DNA of 64,000 nt from Nocardia suismassiliense (GCF_900269665.1 NZ_LT985361.1:1688429-1752428); one strand, 5' to 3'. Shown: positions 53,909-63,438, counted from the stretch's first letter. The notes: generated by a model from the letters alone, not told the origin. Numbers and translations are program-made.

Positions 53909-54094
53909 GTGTCTCCACTTTCCCGCCAAGACTGGGCCAGGATGAACCTCGAACAGGTCCGTGACCAGCTGCTCGACGCGGCCGCGTTCGGCAAGTACCT
54001 GCCGCCCGAGCAGCTCGAGCACGCGGCCGGGAAGATCGCCGAGGGGCTGCGGGTCTATCAAGAATTGATCAGCGATCCGCGCTCGCCCGGATAG
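53909..54094 (+). CDS. small LexA-regulated protein, probably leaderless
   Basis: This 61-aa protein ([20 protein letters not shown] at the start) is acidic and mostly helical, with [30 protein letters not shown] as a likely helical hairpin. It has no membrane segment. I do not recognise it. The GTG at 53909 lies 8 bp past a TATTGT -10, so its transcript would be leaderless. The perfect LexA box just upstream makes DNA-damage induction likely. It sits alone between mmsB and the enoyl-CoA hydratase, with no metabolic link to them. Confidence 0.7.
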   Translation: MSPLSRQDWARMNLEQVRDQLLDAAAFGKYLPPEQLEHAAGKIAEGLRVYQELISDPRSPG

Positions 54095-54144
54095 TGGATT
54101 GCCTTGTGCGGCAACAACTTCAAATGAAAACCTGGACGCTGTGG

Positions 54145-54167
54145 GAGGGGCGGAAAACCCGCCTCCT
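54145..54167 (+). terminator. hairpin after the LexA-regulated gene
   Basis: GGAGG...CGG and CCGCCTCC can pair over 8 bp with a 2-base bulge and an AAAAC loop, about 50 bp after the small gene's stop and 49 bp before the hydratase start. It may separate the two transcripts. Confidence 0.4.
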
Positions 54168-54215
54168 GTATCGTCACCGATATTCCTGACCATTCGAACT
54201 AGAAGGTGCCTAACG

Positions 54216-55043
54216 ATGGATGCATCGCGTAGCGATTCGATGGGGGGCGGCGGTCGGGCGACGGGCGGGCCCGACTTCGAGACGATTCTGCTGGAGCGCA
54301 AAGGCCGGGTCGGCTGGATCACGCTGAACCGCCCGAAGGCGCTCAACGCACTCAATGCCCAGGTCCTCGACGACGTCATCGCCGCGCTGGACGAACTGGA
54401 GCGCGACGACGAGGTCGGAGCAGTGGTAATCACCGGCTCGGAGCGCGCGTTCGCGGCCGGCGCCGACATCAAGGAAATGCAGCCGAAGTCGTATATGGAC
54501 ATGTTCCTCAACGACTACTTCGCGCGCTGGGACCGGCTCGCCCAGTTCCGCAAGCCGACCATCGCCGCGGTGGCCGGATACGCCCTCGGCGGCGGCTGTG
54601 AACTGGCCATGATCTGCGACATCCTGATCGCGGCCGACACCGCGAAGTTCGGGCAGCCGGAGATCAAACTCGGCGTCATCCCCGGCATCGGCGGCTCGCA
54701 GCGGCTCACCCGCGCGGTCGGCAAGGCCAAGGCGATGGATCTCGTGCTCACCGGTCGCAATATGGACGCGGAGGAGGCCGAGCGCGCCGGACTGGTGTCG
54801 CGCATCGTGCCCGCCGCCGACCTGCTCGACACCGCGCTCGAGGTCGCCGAGACGATCGCCTCGATGTCCCTGCCGGTCACCATGATCGCGAAGGAGTCGG
54901 TCAACCGTTCCTTCGAAACCACCCTCGCCGAGGGCCTGCGCTTCGAACGACGAGTGTTCCACTCGCTCTTCGCCATCGACGATCAGAAGGAAGGCATGAC
55001 CGCCTTCGTCGAGAAGCGTCCCGCGAAGTTCACCAACCGCTGA
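54216..55043 (+). CDS. echA8: enoyl-CoA hydratase, EchA8-like
   Basis: This 275-aa crotonase hydrates 2-enoyl-CoA to 3-hydroxyacyl-CoA. Both catalytic Glu positions are present, in [12 protein letters not shown] and [38 protein letters not shown] and the C-terminal [15 protein letters not shown] are typical of EchA8-type hydratases. An N-terminal Gly-rich extension of about 25 residues ([13 protein letters not shown]) precedes the core. AAGG lies about 9 bp upstream of ATG 54216. It could supply the methacrylyl-CoA hydration step that the mms operon lacks, but it is a separate unit with broad likely substrate range. Confidence 0.92.
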   Translation: MDASRSDSMGGGGRATGGPDFETILLERKGRVGWITLNRPKALNALNAQVLDDVIAALDELERDDEVGAVVITGSERAFAAGADIKEMQPKSYMDMFLNDYFARWDRLAQFRKPTIAAVAGYALGGGCELAMICDILIAADTAKFGQPEIKLGVIPGIGGSQRLTRAVGKAKAMDLVLTGRNMDAEEAERAGLVSRIVPAADLLDTALEVAETIASMSLPVTMIAKESVNRSFETTLAEGLRFERRVFHSLFAIDDQKEGMTAFVEKRPAKFTNR

Positions 55044-55052
55044 TCCGTGTTC

Positions 55053-55084
55053 GCCCGGCAGAATAGTTATCCACTTAGCCGGGC
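55053..55084. terminator. convergent-gene hairpin
   Basis: GCCCGGC (55053-55059) and GCCGGGC (55078-55084) are perfect 7-bp arms around an 18-base loop between the converging hydratase and Hsp70-like genes. No T-run is present. Confidence 0.55.
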
Positions 55085-56143
55085 CTAGCCGAAGCTCGAC
55101 GACGACGGTCCGACGATGTCCATCGGCGTCGGCGGGACACCGTGGGTGGGTTCGGCCGAAGAGTTGTCCATGGCAAGGATTCCCGCGATCGTCGCGCCGA
55201 GCGCCGCGGTCACCGCGACCGCGGCGATCAGCTTGCGGCGGTCCACCGTACCGTGCGCCAGCGACGCGGACAGCGCCGCACCCGCCCGCACGCGCGGCAT
55301 GCGCACGTCGCCGCTGTGCCGCTCCGCGGCGAGTAACACCGCGCCGCGGGCCGAGACGTAGTCGGGTTCCGGGTCGTAGATGATCGGCAGGTCGATCAGC
55401 TCCGCGAGCTCCTCGCGGATGCTCGGGCTGCGCGTGCAGCCGCCGAGCAGCACCATCGCGTCGGGCTGTACGCCGCTCTCCTCGATGAGCTGACGCACGA
55501 ACGAGGCCGAGTGATGGATGCTCGCCGCGCACAATTCGGCCAGGTCACTGCGGGTGACCACCTCGCGGTCGCCGGAGATGGGGTCGATCGCGGTGACCAC
55601 CCGCTCGCTGCTCAGCGCCTCCCGATGTCTGCGGCTGGTCAGCTTGTCGGTGAGCACGCCGCCGCGGGCGAGCTGCCAGCGCAGCAGCGCGTCGTAGCCG
55701 TCGCCGCCCAGCACCGTGCTGCGTTTACCGGCCAGGATGGTGTCGTTGCGGCAGTCGGCGTGCGTGATGGTCAGCCCGGATGTGCCGAGGTCGTAGAGCA
55801 GTACCGTGCCCTCGTCCGGCAACTGGCCGGTGAAGCGCAGGTAGCGCAGTTGGGCAAGCGGTTCGTCGACGATGGTGAGGCGATTGCGGCCCACGAGGGT
55901 CCGGATGGCGTCGGCATGCATGGTGCAGCGGCAGGTCACCGCGGTTCCGGTGACCAATTCGTCGCGCCGGTCGGCGGCGCCGCGCATCTGCCGGATGGCC
56001 TCGAAAACGGGTTCTTCGACGCCGCCACCGGCGCGCCGCGGCACCTCGCAGCGGTCGATCGGCGGGAGGTGCGGCTGATCGGAATGTGTCAGCATCGCGC
56101 GCGCGCCACCAGCGCCCGCCGATACCCCCAAGACCAGCACCAT
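55085..56143 (-). CDS. degenerate Hsp70-like protein with C-terminal membrane anchor
   Basis: This 352-aa protein resembles the actin-like ATPase domain of Hsp70. The second phosphate loop is LLYDLGTSG, and the adenosine site appears as VLLGGCTRSPSIREEL followed by ARGAVLLA. The first phosphate loop is altered (VLGVSAGAGGARAML in place of GIDLGTTNS). It lacks the substrate-binding domain of DnaK and instead has a membrane helix at about residues 307-327 and a short exported tail. It is therefore not a normal chaperone; a sensor or scaffold role is a guess. ATG 56143 is used. The 126 bp upstream to the MarR stop hold only its promoter. Confidence 0.8.
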   Translation of the reverse strand: MVLVLGVSAGAGGARAMLTHSDQPHLPPIDRCEVPRRAGGGVEEPVFEAIRQMRGAADRRDELVTGTAVTCRCTMHADAIRTLVGRNRLTIVDEPLAQLRYLRFTGQLPDEGTVLLYDLGTSGLTITHADCRNDTILAGKRSTVLGGDGYDALLRWQLARGGVLTDKLTSRRHREALSSERVVTAIDPISGDREVVTRSDLAELCAASIHHSASFVRQLIEESGVQPDAMVLLGGCTRSPSIREELAELIDLPIIYDPEPDYVSARGAVLLAAERHSGDVRMPRVRAGAALSASLAHGTVDRRKLIAAVAVTAALGATIAGILAMDNSSAEPTHGVPPTPMDIVGPSSSSFG

Positions 56144-56269
56144 GGTTTACATGGTGAACCCTTTTGCGCCCGCTGCCAAGGCGACGGGGCGGAAAATTCG
56201 CTAGTTGGATGCCGGACCGTTACCGCCTGGTCGATCAGGGGGTGTATTGAACCGTCCAGTACGTCCGGC

Positions 56270-56821
56270 TCATTCGGGTCGGTTCGTGGACCAGCGGGCT
56301 TGCTCGCCGCCGGTGTCGAAGTCGCCTGCGGCGTGTCGGAATTCCGCCAGTAACTGCAGCAGCGTGTGCAGCCGATCCGGTGCGAGGCCGGGCAGCGCGA
56401 ACACTTTCGTGTTGAGTTCCTCGGTCGCCTGCGCGACCAATTCCCTTCCGGCGGCGGTGATCTCGATCAAGGTCGCGCGCCGGTCGGTGGGGTGCGGTAC
56501 CCGCTCGACCAGCTTCGCCGCCTCCAGCCGGTCCACCGTATTGGTCACGCTGGTCGGGTGCACCTGCAGCCGGGCGCTGGCCTTGGCCATCGGCAGCGCG
56601 CCGGTCTTGCTGAAGCTCAGCAGCATGAGCAGTTCGTACCGGGAGAAGGTCAAACCGGTTGGTTTCAGCGCCTCGTCCACCCGGGCCATCACGATTTGCT
56701 GGGCACGTACCAGCGAGGTCACCGCGGCCATACCGTCGGCCACGTCCCCCCAGCCGTGGTCGACCCACTGGCGATGGGCCTCCTCGATCGGGTCGAGCGG
56801 GAGCGGGCGTGGCCGAGACAT
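56270..56821 (-). CDS. MarR family transcriptional regulator
   Basis: This 183-aa regulator has a winged helix-turn-helix of MarR type: LTFSRYELLMLLSFSKTGALPMAKASARLQVHPTSVTNTVDRLE and the wing VERVPHPTDRRATLIEIT. MarR proteins repress drug, oxidant or aromatic-compound genes and are relieved by small ligands. ATG 56821 is used. The region directly upstream carries 18-bp tandem repeats that could be multiple operator sites. The Hsp70-like gene follows downstream on the same strand. Confidence 0.9.
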   Translation of the reverse strand: MSRPRPLPLDPIEEAHRQWVDHGWGDVADGMAAVTSLVRAQQIVMARVDEALKPTGLTFSRYELLMLLSFSKTGALPMAKASARLQVHPTSVTNTVDRLEAAKLVERVPHPTDRRATLIEITAAGRELVAQATEELNTKVFALPGLAPDRLHTLLQLLAEFRHAAGDFDTGGEQARWSTNRPE

Positions 56822-56840
56822 GGTCCGATCATTCCATGCG

Positions 56841-56943
56841 TGCTCGGAATCAGGCCGCATGCTCGGAATCGAGGGCGGTGCAGGCGCGCTGCTTCGAATC
56901 AGGCCAGTGCTTCGAATCAGGCCGCTGCTTCGAATCAGGCTGA
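56841..56943. repeat. 18-bp tandem repeat array upstream of the MarR gene
   Basis: Three consecutive units (56890-56907, 56908-56925 and 56926-56943) share TGCTTCGAATCAGGC. Two diverged units (56841-56859 and from 56860) read TGCTCGGAATC. Each perfect unit contains the palindrome TTCGAA. The array lies between the MarR start and tRNA-Cys. It is too short and too uninterrupted to be CRISPR. Confidence 0.85.
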
Positions 56944-56991
56944 GCGCAACGGTGTGTCCGGGAGTTCGCGCACGGCACACTCAATCGTGAG

Positions 56992-57066
56992 GCGGGCGTG
57001 GCTGAGTGGTTGAGGCAACGGTCTGCAAAGCCGTTTACGCGGGTTCAATTCCCGCCGCTCGCTCCA
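56992..57066 (+). tRNA. tRNA-Cys(GCA)
   Basis: The cloverleaf folds fully. The acceptor GCGGGCG (56992-56998) pairs with CGCTCGC (57056-57062) with one G:U. The D-arm, an anticodon loop CTGCAAA with anticodon GCA (57025-57027), and the T-arm GCGGGTTCAATTCCCGC are all present. Base 57063 is the discriminator and CCA is encoded at 57064-57066. Confidence 0.95.
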
Positions 57067-57085
57067 TCGGGGTTCGAGGGTCGCC

Positions 57086-58147
57086 TCAGGCGGCAACGCT
57101 CGGTTCGGCATATGCCACAGCCGAACCGAGCACCTCGAGCCGTACGCGCCGGCCTGCGGCAGGCGCCGCCACACTGGCCCGGCGCACCCGCACCGCGGCA
57201 CTGCGGCCGTCCAGTGCGATGGTGAGCATCACGTCGGCACCGCGGAATTCGACATCCCGTACCACCCCGCTGTCCGGCTCACCTGCCGAAACTTCGTGGG
57301 CGACAAGCTGTTCCGGGCGAACCATGATGGTGACCTGACCGGTCGGCGCGCCATGCTGCACGGGAATCCGGCCGAGCACGCACTTCGCCACGTCGCCGTC
57401 CACCACCGCGTCGAGCAGCACGCAGTCACCGAGGAAGCGCGCGGTGAACAGGTCCTTCGGCGCGGCGTAGACCTCTTCCGGCGCGCCGACCTGGGTGAAC
57501 CGGCCGTCGCGCATCACCGCGACCTGCTCGGCGAAGCACAGCGCCTCCTCCTGATCGTGGGTGACCAGGATGCTGGTCATGCCCGCCGCGCGCAGGGTGT
57601 CGGCGACGGCCTGCCTGGTGGTGGCGCGCAGGCCGGCATCGAGTGCGCTGAACGGCTCGTCCAGCAGCATCACGTCGGGCTTGCGGGCCAGGGCGCGAGC
57701 GAGGGCGACGCGCTGCTGCTGCCCGCCGGAGAGTTGATGCGGGCGGCGCTCGGCGTAGGACGGATCCAGCGAGACCATGTCGAGCAGTTCGTCGACGCGG
57801 TGCTTGCCGTTGCGCCGGCCGTAGAATCCGCCGCGCAGTCCGTAGGCGATGTTCTGGCCGACGGTCAGATGCGGGAACAGCGCGCCGTCCTGCGCGACAT
57901 ACCCGATGTTGCGCCGTTGGGGCGGTACCGAGAACCTATCGCGGGCAACGGTTTCCGAGCCGATCGCGACCGAACCCGCGTCCGGTGCCTCGAACCCGGC
58001 GATCACCCGCAGCAGCGTGGTCTTGCCGCAGCCGGAGGAGCCGACCACCGCGGTCGAGGTCCGGTCCGGCACCTCGAGGGTGATCCCACCGAGCACCCGA
58101 TGGTGGCCGAAGGTCTTCGACACCTCGGCAACGACGAGCTCACTCAT
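57086..58147 (-). CDS. iron(III) ABC transporter ATP-binding protein
   Basis: This 353-aa ATPase of the FbpC/FutC type drives ferric-iron import. It has Walker [16 protein letters not shown], the signature [15 protein letters not shown], Walker [13 protein letters not shown], and the switch His in LVTHDQ. A C-terminal TOBE domain follows (about 280-350). Its start overlaps the permease stop (ATGA). It is the last gene of the three-gene iron operon and ends 19 bp from the converging tRNA-Cys. Confidence 0.92.
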   Translation of the reverse strand: MSELVVAEVSKTFGHHRVLGGITLEVPDRTSTAVVGSSGCGKTTLLRVIAGFEAPDAGSVAIGSETVARDRFSVPPQRRNIGYVAQDGALFPHLTVGQNIAYGLRGGFYGRRNGKHRVDELLDMVSLDPSYAERRPHQLSGGQQQRVALARALARKPDVMLLDEPFSALDAGLRATTRQAVADTLRAAGMTSILVTHDQEEALCFAEQVAVMRDGRFTQVGAPEEVYAAPKDLFTARFLGDCVLLDAVVDGDVAKCVLGRIPVQHGAPTGQVTIMVRPEQLVAHEVSAGEPDSGVVRDVEFRGADVMLTIALDGRSAAVRVRRASVAAPAAGRRVRLEVLGSAVAYAEPSVAA

Positions 58148-59697
58148 ATTCCGGCCGCCTTCCGCGATTGGGTGAACAGCAGATAGGTCACCGGCACCGC
58201 CGCGACGATCATGATCAGGGCGTAGGGCGCGGCGGCCGCGTAATCCAATTCGCCGGACAGCGACCAGAATCGCATGGCCAGCGTGCGAGTTCCGTTGGGC
58301 GCCAGCAGCAGTGTCGCGGTCAGCTCGGTCGCGACGGCGACGAAGACCAGCGCACCGGCGGCGGCCGCGGCGGGGGCGGTGAGCCGCAGGGTGATTCGGG
58401 CGAAGGTGACCGGACCGGACTTGCCGAGCGACCGGGACACCTCTTCCAGCCCGATCGGCACTTGCGCGAGCCCGGCCCGCACGCTGACCAGCGCACGGGG
58501 CAGGAACAGCAGCACGTAGGCGGCGACCACCATGGTCGCCGTCTGGTAGAGCGGGGGAGCCCAGCGGATGGTCACCGTCACCATGGCGAGCGCGATGACG
58601 ATGCCCGGCAGTGAACTGGTGATGTAGTTGGCGCCCTCCACCATTCGGGCGAACACCGAGGTGGAGCGCACCGCGATCCAGGCGACCGGGAAGGCGCACA
58701 GCGTGGTGAGCAGCGCGGCCACCGCGGCCAGCGCGATGGTTTGCCCGAGCGCCTCGCCGAGCTCGGTGAAGTCCCATACCTGAGCGCCGCCGATGCGCAG
58801 CCAGCGTCCGATGGTCCACAGCGGAACGCCCAGCGCACCAGCGGTCACCAGGGCGAGCGCGGCCAGCACCGGAATCGTGCTCGCGCCGAGGCGGATCGGT
58901 GCGGCTGCGCGCGGTGCGCCGCTGCCGATCCTGGCGTAGCGGCTGCGGCCGCGCACCGCCGCCTCACTCGCCAGCAGCACCAGACAGCAGAGCACGAGTA
59001 CACCCGCGAGCATGCTGCCCGCGGGGCCGGCGAAGCTGGACTGGTACTGCTCGAAGATCGCGGTGGTGAAGGTGTCGAAGCGGACCATGACGAACGCGCC
59101 GTACTCGGCGAGCAGGTGCAAGGCGATGAGCAGTGCACCGCCGAGAATGGCCAACCGCAACTGCGGCAATACGATTCGCGCGAACACCGCCACCGGCCCC
59201 GACCCGAGCGCCCGCGCGGACTCCTCCACCGCGGGATCGAGGCGGCGCAGCGTGGCCGCCGCGGGCAGATACACCAGCGGGAAGTACGACATGGTGGAGA
59301 TGACCACCCCGGCCGAGAGACCGTGCATGGTGGGGAAGGCGCTGACCCAGGCGTAGCTGTTCACGAACGCGGGAACCGCCAGCGGCGCCGCGAATATCGG
59401 CCCCCACCATGCCTTTCCGGGCACATCGGTGCGTTCGACCACCCAGGCGAGGCCGACGCCGAGCACCACGCAGATCGGCACGGTGCACACCACCAGGCCG
59501 ACCGTATTACGCAGCAGCTGACCGACTCTGGGGCGGAACACCAGGTCCGCGGCCTGGCCCGGTCCGGTGGCGAAGATCTCGGACACGATGTAGCCCAGCG
59601 GCACGAACGTCGCCGCCACCAGCAGCAGGGCGACGGTCGTGACGAAGGGTCCGGGTCGACCGACCTGGGACGAGGCGACAGCGGTCCGGACGGCCAC
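58144..59697 (-). CDS. iron(III) ABC transporter permease
   Basis: This 517-aa permease is a fused two-half FbpB-type protein with about 12 membrane helices. Each half has an EAA-type loop contacting the ATPase: [22 protein letters not shown] in the first and [22 protein letters not shown] in the second. The start is GTG 59697. It lies between the binding-protein gene (2-bp gap) and the ATPase gene (4-bp overlap). Confidence 0.92.
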   Translation of the reverse strand: MAVRTAVASSQVGRPGPFVTTVALLLVAATFVPLGYIVSEIFATGPGQAADLVFRPRVGQLLRNTVGLVVCTVPICVVLGVGLAWVVERTDVPGKAWWGPIFAAPLAVPAFVNSYAWVSAFPTMHGLSAGVVISTMSYFPLVYLPAAATLRRLDPAVEESARALGSGPVAVFARIVLPQLRLAILGGALLIALHLLAEYGAFVMVRFDTFTTAIFEQYQSSFAGPAGSMLAGVLVLCCLVLLASEAAVRGRSRYARIGSGAPRAAAPIRLGASTIPVLAALALVTAGALGVPLWTIGRWLRIGGAQVWDFTELGEALGQTIALAAVAALLTTLCAFPVAWIAVRSTSVFARMVEGANYITSSLPGIVIALAMVTVTIRWAPPLYQTATMVVAAYVLLFLPRALVSVRAGLAQVPIGLEEVSRSLGKSGPVTFARITLRLTAPAAAAAGALVFVAVATELTATLLLAPNGTRTLAMRFWSLSGELDYAAAAPYALIMIVAAVPVTYLLFTQSRKAAGI

Positions 59698-59699
59698 GG

Positions 59700-60719
59700 C
59701 TAGAGCAGGCCCGCCTCGGTCATCAGCGCGGTGACCTTCTTGGCGTCCAGCTTGGACGGATCGACCGGGGGCGCCTGCAGGTCGGCCAGCGGCGGCAGCG
59801 CCGGGTTGGCGGCCACATCGCTGGCGACCGGGTACTCCATCGAGTCGCCGTCGCGCAGCACCTCCTGGCCCGCCTTACCGGTGATGAACGCCAGGAACTT
59901 CTGGGCCGGCTCCTGCTTCTTGCTCGACTTCAGCACGCCGCCACCGGAGATGCTGACGAAGGCGCCCGGGTCCTGCTTCTTGAAGTAGTGCAGCGCGGTG
60001 TGGCTGCTGCTCTCCTTGGTCTTGGCCTGGTCGCGGTACCAGTAGTAGTGGTAGATCACGCCGCCGTCGGGGTTGCCCGCGTCGACCGCCTTCATGGTGG
60101 CCACGTTGTTCGGGAACGGCGTCGCGTTCTCCTTCATGCCCTTCAGCCAGGCACGGGTCGCGTCCTCACCCTTCAGCGCGAGCAGGGCGGCCACGATGGC
60201 TTGGAAGTCGGCGCCCGAAACGCCCGCGCCCCAGCGCCCTTTCCATTGCGGCTGCGCGAGGTCGAGCAGCGAGGCGGGCAGCTGGTCGGCCGCCACCTTG
60301 TCCTTGTTGTAGACGAAAACCGTTGAGCGCGCGGCGACTCCGGTCCATTTGCCGGTGGACGGGCGGAACTGCGCGGGCACCTGATCCAGCGTCGCCTTGT
60401 CCACGTCGGCGAACAGACCCGCGTTCTCGACCAGTGCCATGGCGGGGGAATTCTCGGTGAGGAATACGTCGGCGGGCGAGGCGGCGCCTTCGGCGACGAG
60501 TTGGTTGCCCAGCGCGGTGTCACCGCCCTGCCGGAGCGTGACCTTGATACCGGTCTCTTTAGTGAATGCCGCTACCCATTCCTTGGTGAGCGATTCGTGC
60601 TGTGCGTTGTAGACCGTGATCTCTTGAGTGTCATCCGACGAATTCGAGCATGCCTGCAGGCCGAGCGCCGCTACCGTGACGGCCAGTACTCCGGAGATCG
60701 TTTTCCATCCGACAGGCAT
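59700..60719 (-). CDS. iron(III) ABC transporter substrate-binding lipoprotein
   Basis: This 339-aa FbpA-type protein binds ferric iron outside the membrane. It has a lipoprotein signal with Cys in LQACSN. The mature part begins [27 protein letters not shown] and continues with [23 protein letters not shown] and [16 protein letters not shown] Tyr pair in [11 protein letters not shown] suits iron coordination. ATG 60719 has GGAAGGACC upstream; a longer ATG at 60749 exists. An IdeR-type iron box lies just upstream. Confidence 0.92.
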   Translation of the reverse strand: MPVGWKTISGVLAVTVAALGLQACSNSSDDTQEITVYNAQHESLTKEWVAAFTKETGIKVTLRQGGDTALGNQLVAEGAASPADVFLTENSPAMALVENAGLFADVDKATLDQVPAQFRPSTGKWTGVAARSTVFVYNKDKVAADQLPASLLDLAQPQWKGRWGAGVSGADFQAIVAALLALKGEDATRAWLKGMKENATPFPNNVATMKAVDAGNPDGGVIYHYYWYRDQAKTKESSSHTALHYFKKQDPGAFVSISGGGVLKSSKKQEPAQKFLAFITGKAGQEVLRDGDSMEYPVASDVAANPALPPLADLQAPPVDPSKLDAKKVTALMTEAGLL

Positions 60720-60749
60720 CGCTTCGGTCCTTCCGCTGGAATCCCTCAT

Positions 60750-60768
60750 GTTGATGAGGCTTACCTAA
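60750..60768 (-). promoter_or_regulatory. IdeR/DtxR-type iron box
   Basis: On the minus strand the 19-mer reads TTAGGTAAGCCTCATCAAC and matches 14 of 19 positions of the DtxR/IdeR consensus TTAGGTTAGCCTAACCTAA. It lies 31 bp before the binding-protein start, and a TATGTT -10 candidate (plus-strand AACATA 60771-60776) borders it. Iron-bound IdeR would repress the iron operon. Confidence 0.75.
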
Positions 60769-60838
60769 GCAACATACCGCGTCCGACGTGCGCGGATGAT
60801 ATCGGTCCGGCAGCGGCGTTTCCGGAATTTCCAGCCGG

Positions 60839-62275
60839 TCAGCGCAGGCCCGAGAAATCCCGCAGGACAACGTGATTACGGTCGGCGGTGGTGCCGAGCG
60901 TGTAATCCGGGAGTAGGCCGAAGTATTCGGACCTGGTGGTCGCGCTCCAGCGGCGCGCCGCGTCCGTGCGGGTTTTGTAGAAGTTGAGCATGTAACCGCC
61001 CTCGTACAGGCGGAGCAGGCTGTAACCGCCCGGATATTCCTTCACCGCGGCCACTTCCAGGAATTCCACGGCGCAGGCGGTGTCGGGGCGGGTGCGGCGA
61101 TTTCGGTGGGTATGTCCGCTGTGGTGCAGGAAAACGCCGGGGGAGCGGGTGTACAGGGCTTGGAGTTCGGCGCTATCGCGGCCATTGAGGACGAATCCCG
61201 GTCCCGCCAGATTGGTGAAACCCGATTCGACGGTGACCGGGTGGTGGCCGAAGACCAGGGTGGGGCGGTCGGGGTCGGCGCGCAGTCGCTCGGCGAGCAG
61301 GTCGAATTGTGGTCGGTCGATGGTGCCGCCGGAGCCGTCGAGTTCGCTGGTGTCCAGGCCGAGCAGGCGCAGGCCGCCGGTCTCGTGCTCGATCAGCTGC
61401 TGGCGCGGGAGGAACGCCTCGGCCCAGCAGTCGTGGTGGTCGGCGGGTGCGGGCAGGCAGCTCGCGTAAGCCGGGCCGATGTGGGGGCGATCGTGGTTGC
61501 CGCGCACGACGAAGTAGTCGGTACCGAGTGCACCCCAGCTGTCGAGATGGGCACGCACGGCGCGCGAATCTTTCGGCGAGGCCTCGTTGGTGAGGTCGCC
61601 CGCGATCAGTAGCCGCTCGGCGCCGCGGTCCGGCCGGCGCAGATCGTCGAGCAGGGCGGCCAGCATCACCTCGGGATACGGCGGGATGTCCTGACGGACG
61701 CCGGGCGGCACGTTGGCGACCAGCAGGCCACTGACCTCCTCGCCGTAGTGCACGTCGTTGGCGAGGGCGAGGGTTTGCAGTGGTCGGCCGGGCGGCGGCA
61801 CCAATGTGGTGAATTCGCCGGTGGATTCGGGAGTTCCGGGGCTGAGAGTGGTCAAGGAGAGCGCGGGGATCGCGCGCACGCCGTGGGACCACGCCTCGAA
61901 ACGGTAGGTGCGGCCGGGTTCGAGGCCGTCGATTTCGGCGTAGTGGAACGGTGTCGGCCGCGGGTCGGCGTGCACGGGAACCGGGGCGCGAGCCGAATCA
62001 GCGGGTGTCAGAAGAACTTCCGCGTCGGCGTCCACCGGTGTCAGTCGTCCGGCGGCATCGGGCGTCACCGTTGTCCAGGTGATGATCACCGAGCGGTCGG
62101 TGATCGTGACGACCTCCAGGTCGGTGGCGATCAGCGGATGCGGTTGGGCCCGAGCCGAACTCGGGCGCGTGAAGGGTAGGAGGGTGGCAAGGCCGATGGC
62201 GCCGAGCACGGTTCGCCTGGACGGGCCGCAGCACGAGGTGCCTGCGGTCCGTTCGCCCATGCCGCCGTCACTCAT
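60839..62275 (-). CDS. Tat-exported metallophosphoesterase
   Basis: This 478-aa protein has a twin-arginine signal (SRRTVLGAIGLATLLP, residues about 19-34) and is exported. An N-terminal fibronectin-like beta domain (about 50-155) precedes a calcineurin-type phosphoesterase. The metal ligands appear in order: NDVHYG, IAGDLTNE, VRGNHDRPHIG, VFGHHP and HHSGHTHRNRR. The substrate is unknown; phosphodiesters, nucleotides or phospholipids are possible. Its stop lies about 70 bp before the iron box of the iron operon. Confidence 0.88.
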   Translation of the reverse strand: MSDGGMGERTAGTSCCGPSRRTVLGAIGLATLLPFTRPSSARAQPHPLIATDLEVVTITDRSVIITWTTVTPDAAGRLTPVDADAEVLLTPADSARAPVPVHADPRPTPFHYAEIDGLEPGRTYRFEAWSHGVRAIPALSLTTLSPGTPESTGEFTTLVPPPGRPLQTLALANDVHYGEEVSGLLVANVPPGVRQDIPPYPEVMLAALLDDLRRPDRGAERLLIAGDLTNEASPKDSRAVRAHLDSWGALGTDYFVVRGNHDRPHIGPAYASCLPAPADHHDCWAEAFLPRQQLIEHETGGLRLLGLDTSELDGSGGTIDRPQFDLLAERLRADPDRPTLVFGHHPVTVESGFTNLAGPGFVLNGRDSAELQALYTRSPGVFLHHSGHTHRNRRTRPDTACAVEFLEVAAVKEYPGGYSLLRLYEGGYMLNFYKTRTDAARRWSATTRSEYFGLLPDYTLGTTADRNHVVLRDFSGLR

Positions 62276-62290
62276 CGGCGCGGCGCGGGG

Positions 62291-62884
62291 TCAATTCTTG
62301 GGCGAGCTCGCGGAGCAGACCTTCCACTTACCGTCTTCCTTCTTCAGGTGCTCGGTGGTGCTCGTATCGGTGTCGGGGGCCTGACCCGGCACCTCCAGGG
62401 TGAGTGTGCCGAGAATGTGCGCGGTCGCGACCGCACCGTCGATCGCGACATTTTCGATCTTATCGATGTTCACCGCGACCGTCGCCGACTCGAACTCCTG
62501 CTTCTGCTCCTCGGGCAGCGCGTCGAACTCGGCCCGGTCCGCCGCGCACGCCTTGGCCGCGGCCGCCCGGAAGCCCTCGGACTCCAGCGTGTCGTAGAAG
62601 TCGTGGATGGCCACCTCGATCCGCTTGTCATCGGAGGCGAGCGGGCCCTTGCCCTGCGCCGTCAGCACGGCGCCCAGCACCACCGCGCCACCGAGGGCGA
62701 GCAGTACCACCGCCACCAGTGCGACGATCAGGCCGATCTTGCTCTTCCGGGACGGCTGAGCGCCGGCCGGCGGCGGATAGCCGGCCCGTGGGTCACCCGG
62801 CGGTGGCGGATAGGAGGTGGGCTCCTCGGGCTGCTGCGGATACTGCGGTTCCTGCGGCGGTTGCCCGCCCGGCGGATAAGTCAT
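62291..62884 (-). CDS. Pro-rich single-helix membrane protein with DUF4878-like domain
   Basis: This 197-aa protein has a Pro/Gln/Tyr-rich cytosolic N-terminus (about 1-45), one membrane helix (about 50-73) and an exported domain of about 120 residues. The domain resembles the NTF2-like DUF4878 type: IEVAIHDFYDTLESEGF, AACAADRAEFDAL-like helices and EHLKKEDGKWKVCS at the end. Function unknown. It is upstream of, and 15 bp from, the metallophosphoesterase gene on the same strand, so they are likely co-transcribed. Confidence 0.75.
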   Translation of the reverse strand: MTYPPGGQPPQEPQYPQQPEEPTSYPPPPGDPRAGYPPPAGAQPSRKSKIGLIVALVAVVLLALGGAVVLGAVLTAQGKGPLASDDKRIEVAIHDFYDTLESEGFRAAAAKACAADRAEFDALPEEQKQEFESATVAVNIDKIENVAIDGAVATAHILGTLTLEVPGQAPDTDTSTTEHLKKEDGKWKVCSASSPKN

Positions 62885-63066
62885 CGTCTCGCCTCCGTCA
62901 GCCCCCTTCGGCTTCCTCGAAGGTTACGGCAAGCGTGCGCCCGGTCGAATGAAAAAAAGGCGCTGACCGTGGCATCGCGTGTCCTGTACCGGGCGGACGG
63001 TCGGCCGACCTATATTTGCCGAGTGCGGATGACCGCCCACATTTGTTCGTGCAGAGGGAGATTCGA

Positions 63067-63438
63067 ATGCGCAGATTGATCGGCATGTCCGTTTTCGGCG
63101 TGGGTTTGCTGGCGATCGCGCAGGGTGCGGGAATCGCCGGAGCCGACCCAGCGCCTGCCGGGCAGGGCGTGTTGCGGGTGCAGGCGGCGACCACCGGTGC
63201 CGAACCGGCCGCTGTCGCGGGCGCGCAAATCGGTGTCACCACCTGCGCCGCGGGCCCGATCCTCACCACCTTGACCACCGGGCCCGACGGCACCGCCGCC
63301 ACTAACCTCGCACCTGGTTGCTATCTGGCCCAGTTCACCTCGGTTTCGGGTTGCGAACCGAAAAGCACGACCTCGGTCAAGGTGGACGTTATTCCGGACG
63401 CCACGCAGACCGCCGCCTTCCAATTCAGCTGCGCCTGA
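63067..63438 (+). CDS. small secreted protein with prealbumin-like fold
   Basis: This 123-aa protein has a signal peptide (residues 1-26, cut after AGA). The mature part (about 97 residues) is beta-rich with VLRVQAA, GAQIGVTTC, TTGPDGTAATNLAPGCYLAQF and TAAFQFSC, resembling a small prealbumin/SpaA-like domain with cysteines that may pair. AGGGAGA precedes ATG 63067, and TATATT at 63011-63016 is a possible -10. It is divergent from the Pro-rich membrane protein. Function unknown. Confidence 0.72.
   Translation: MRRLIGMSVFGVGLLAIAQGAGIAGADPAPAGQGVLRVQAATTGAEPAAVAGAQIGVTTCAAGPILTTLTTGPDGTAATNLAPGCYLAQFTSVSGCEPKSTTSVKVDVIPDATQTAAFQFSCA

Noticed and set aside
55085-56143. DnaK chaperone
   Set aside because: It lacks the substrate-binding domain, the first phosphate loop is altered and it ends in a membrane helix.
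56841-56943. CRISPR array
   Set aside because: Units are contiguous with no spacers, and no cas gene is present in the window.
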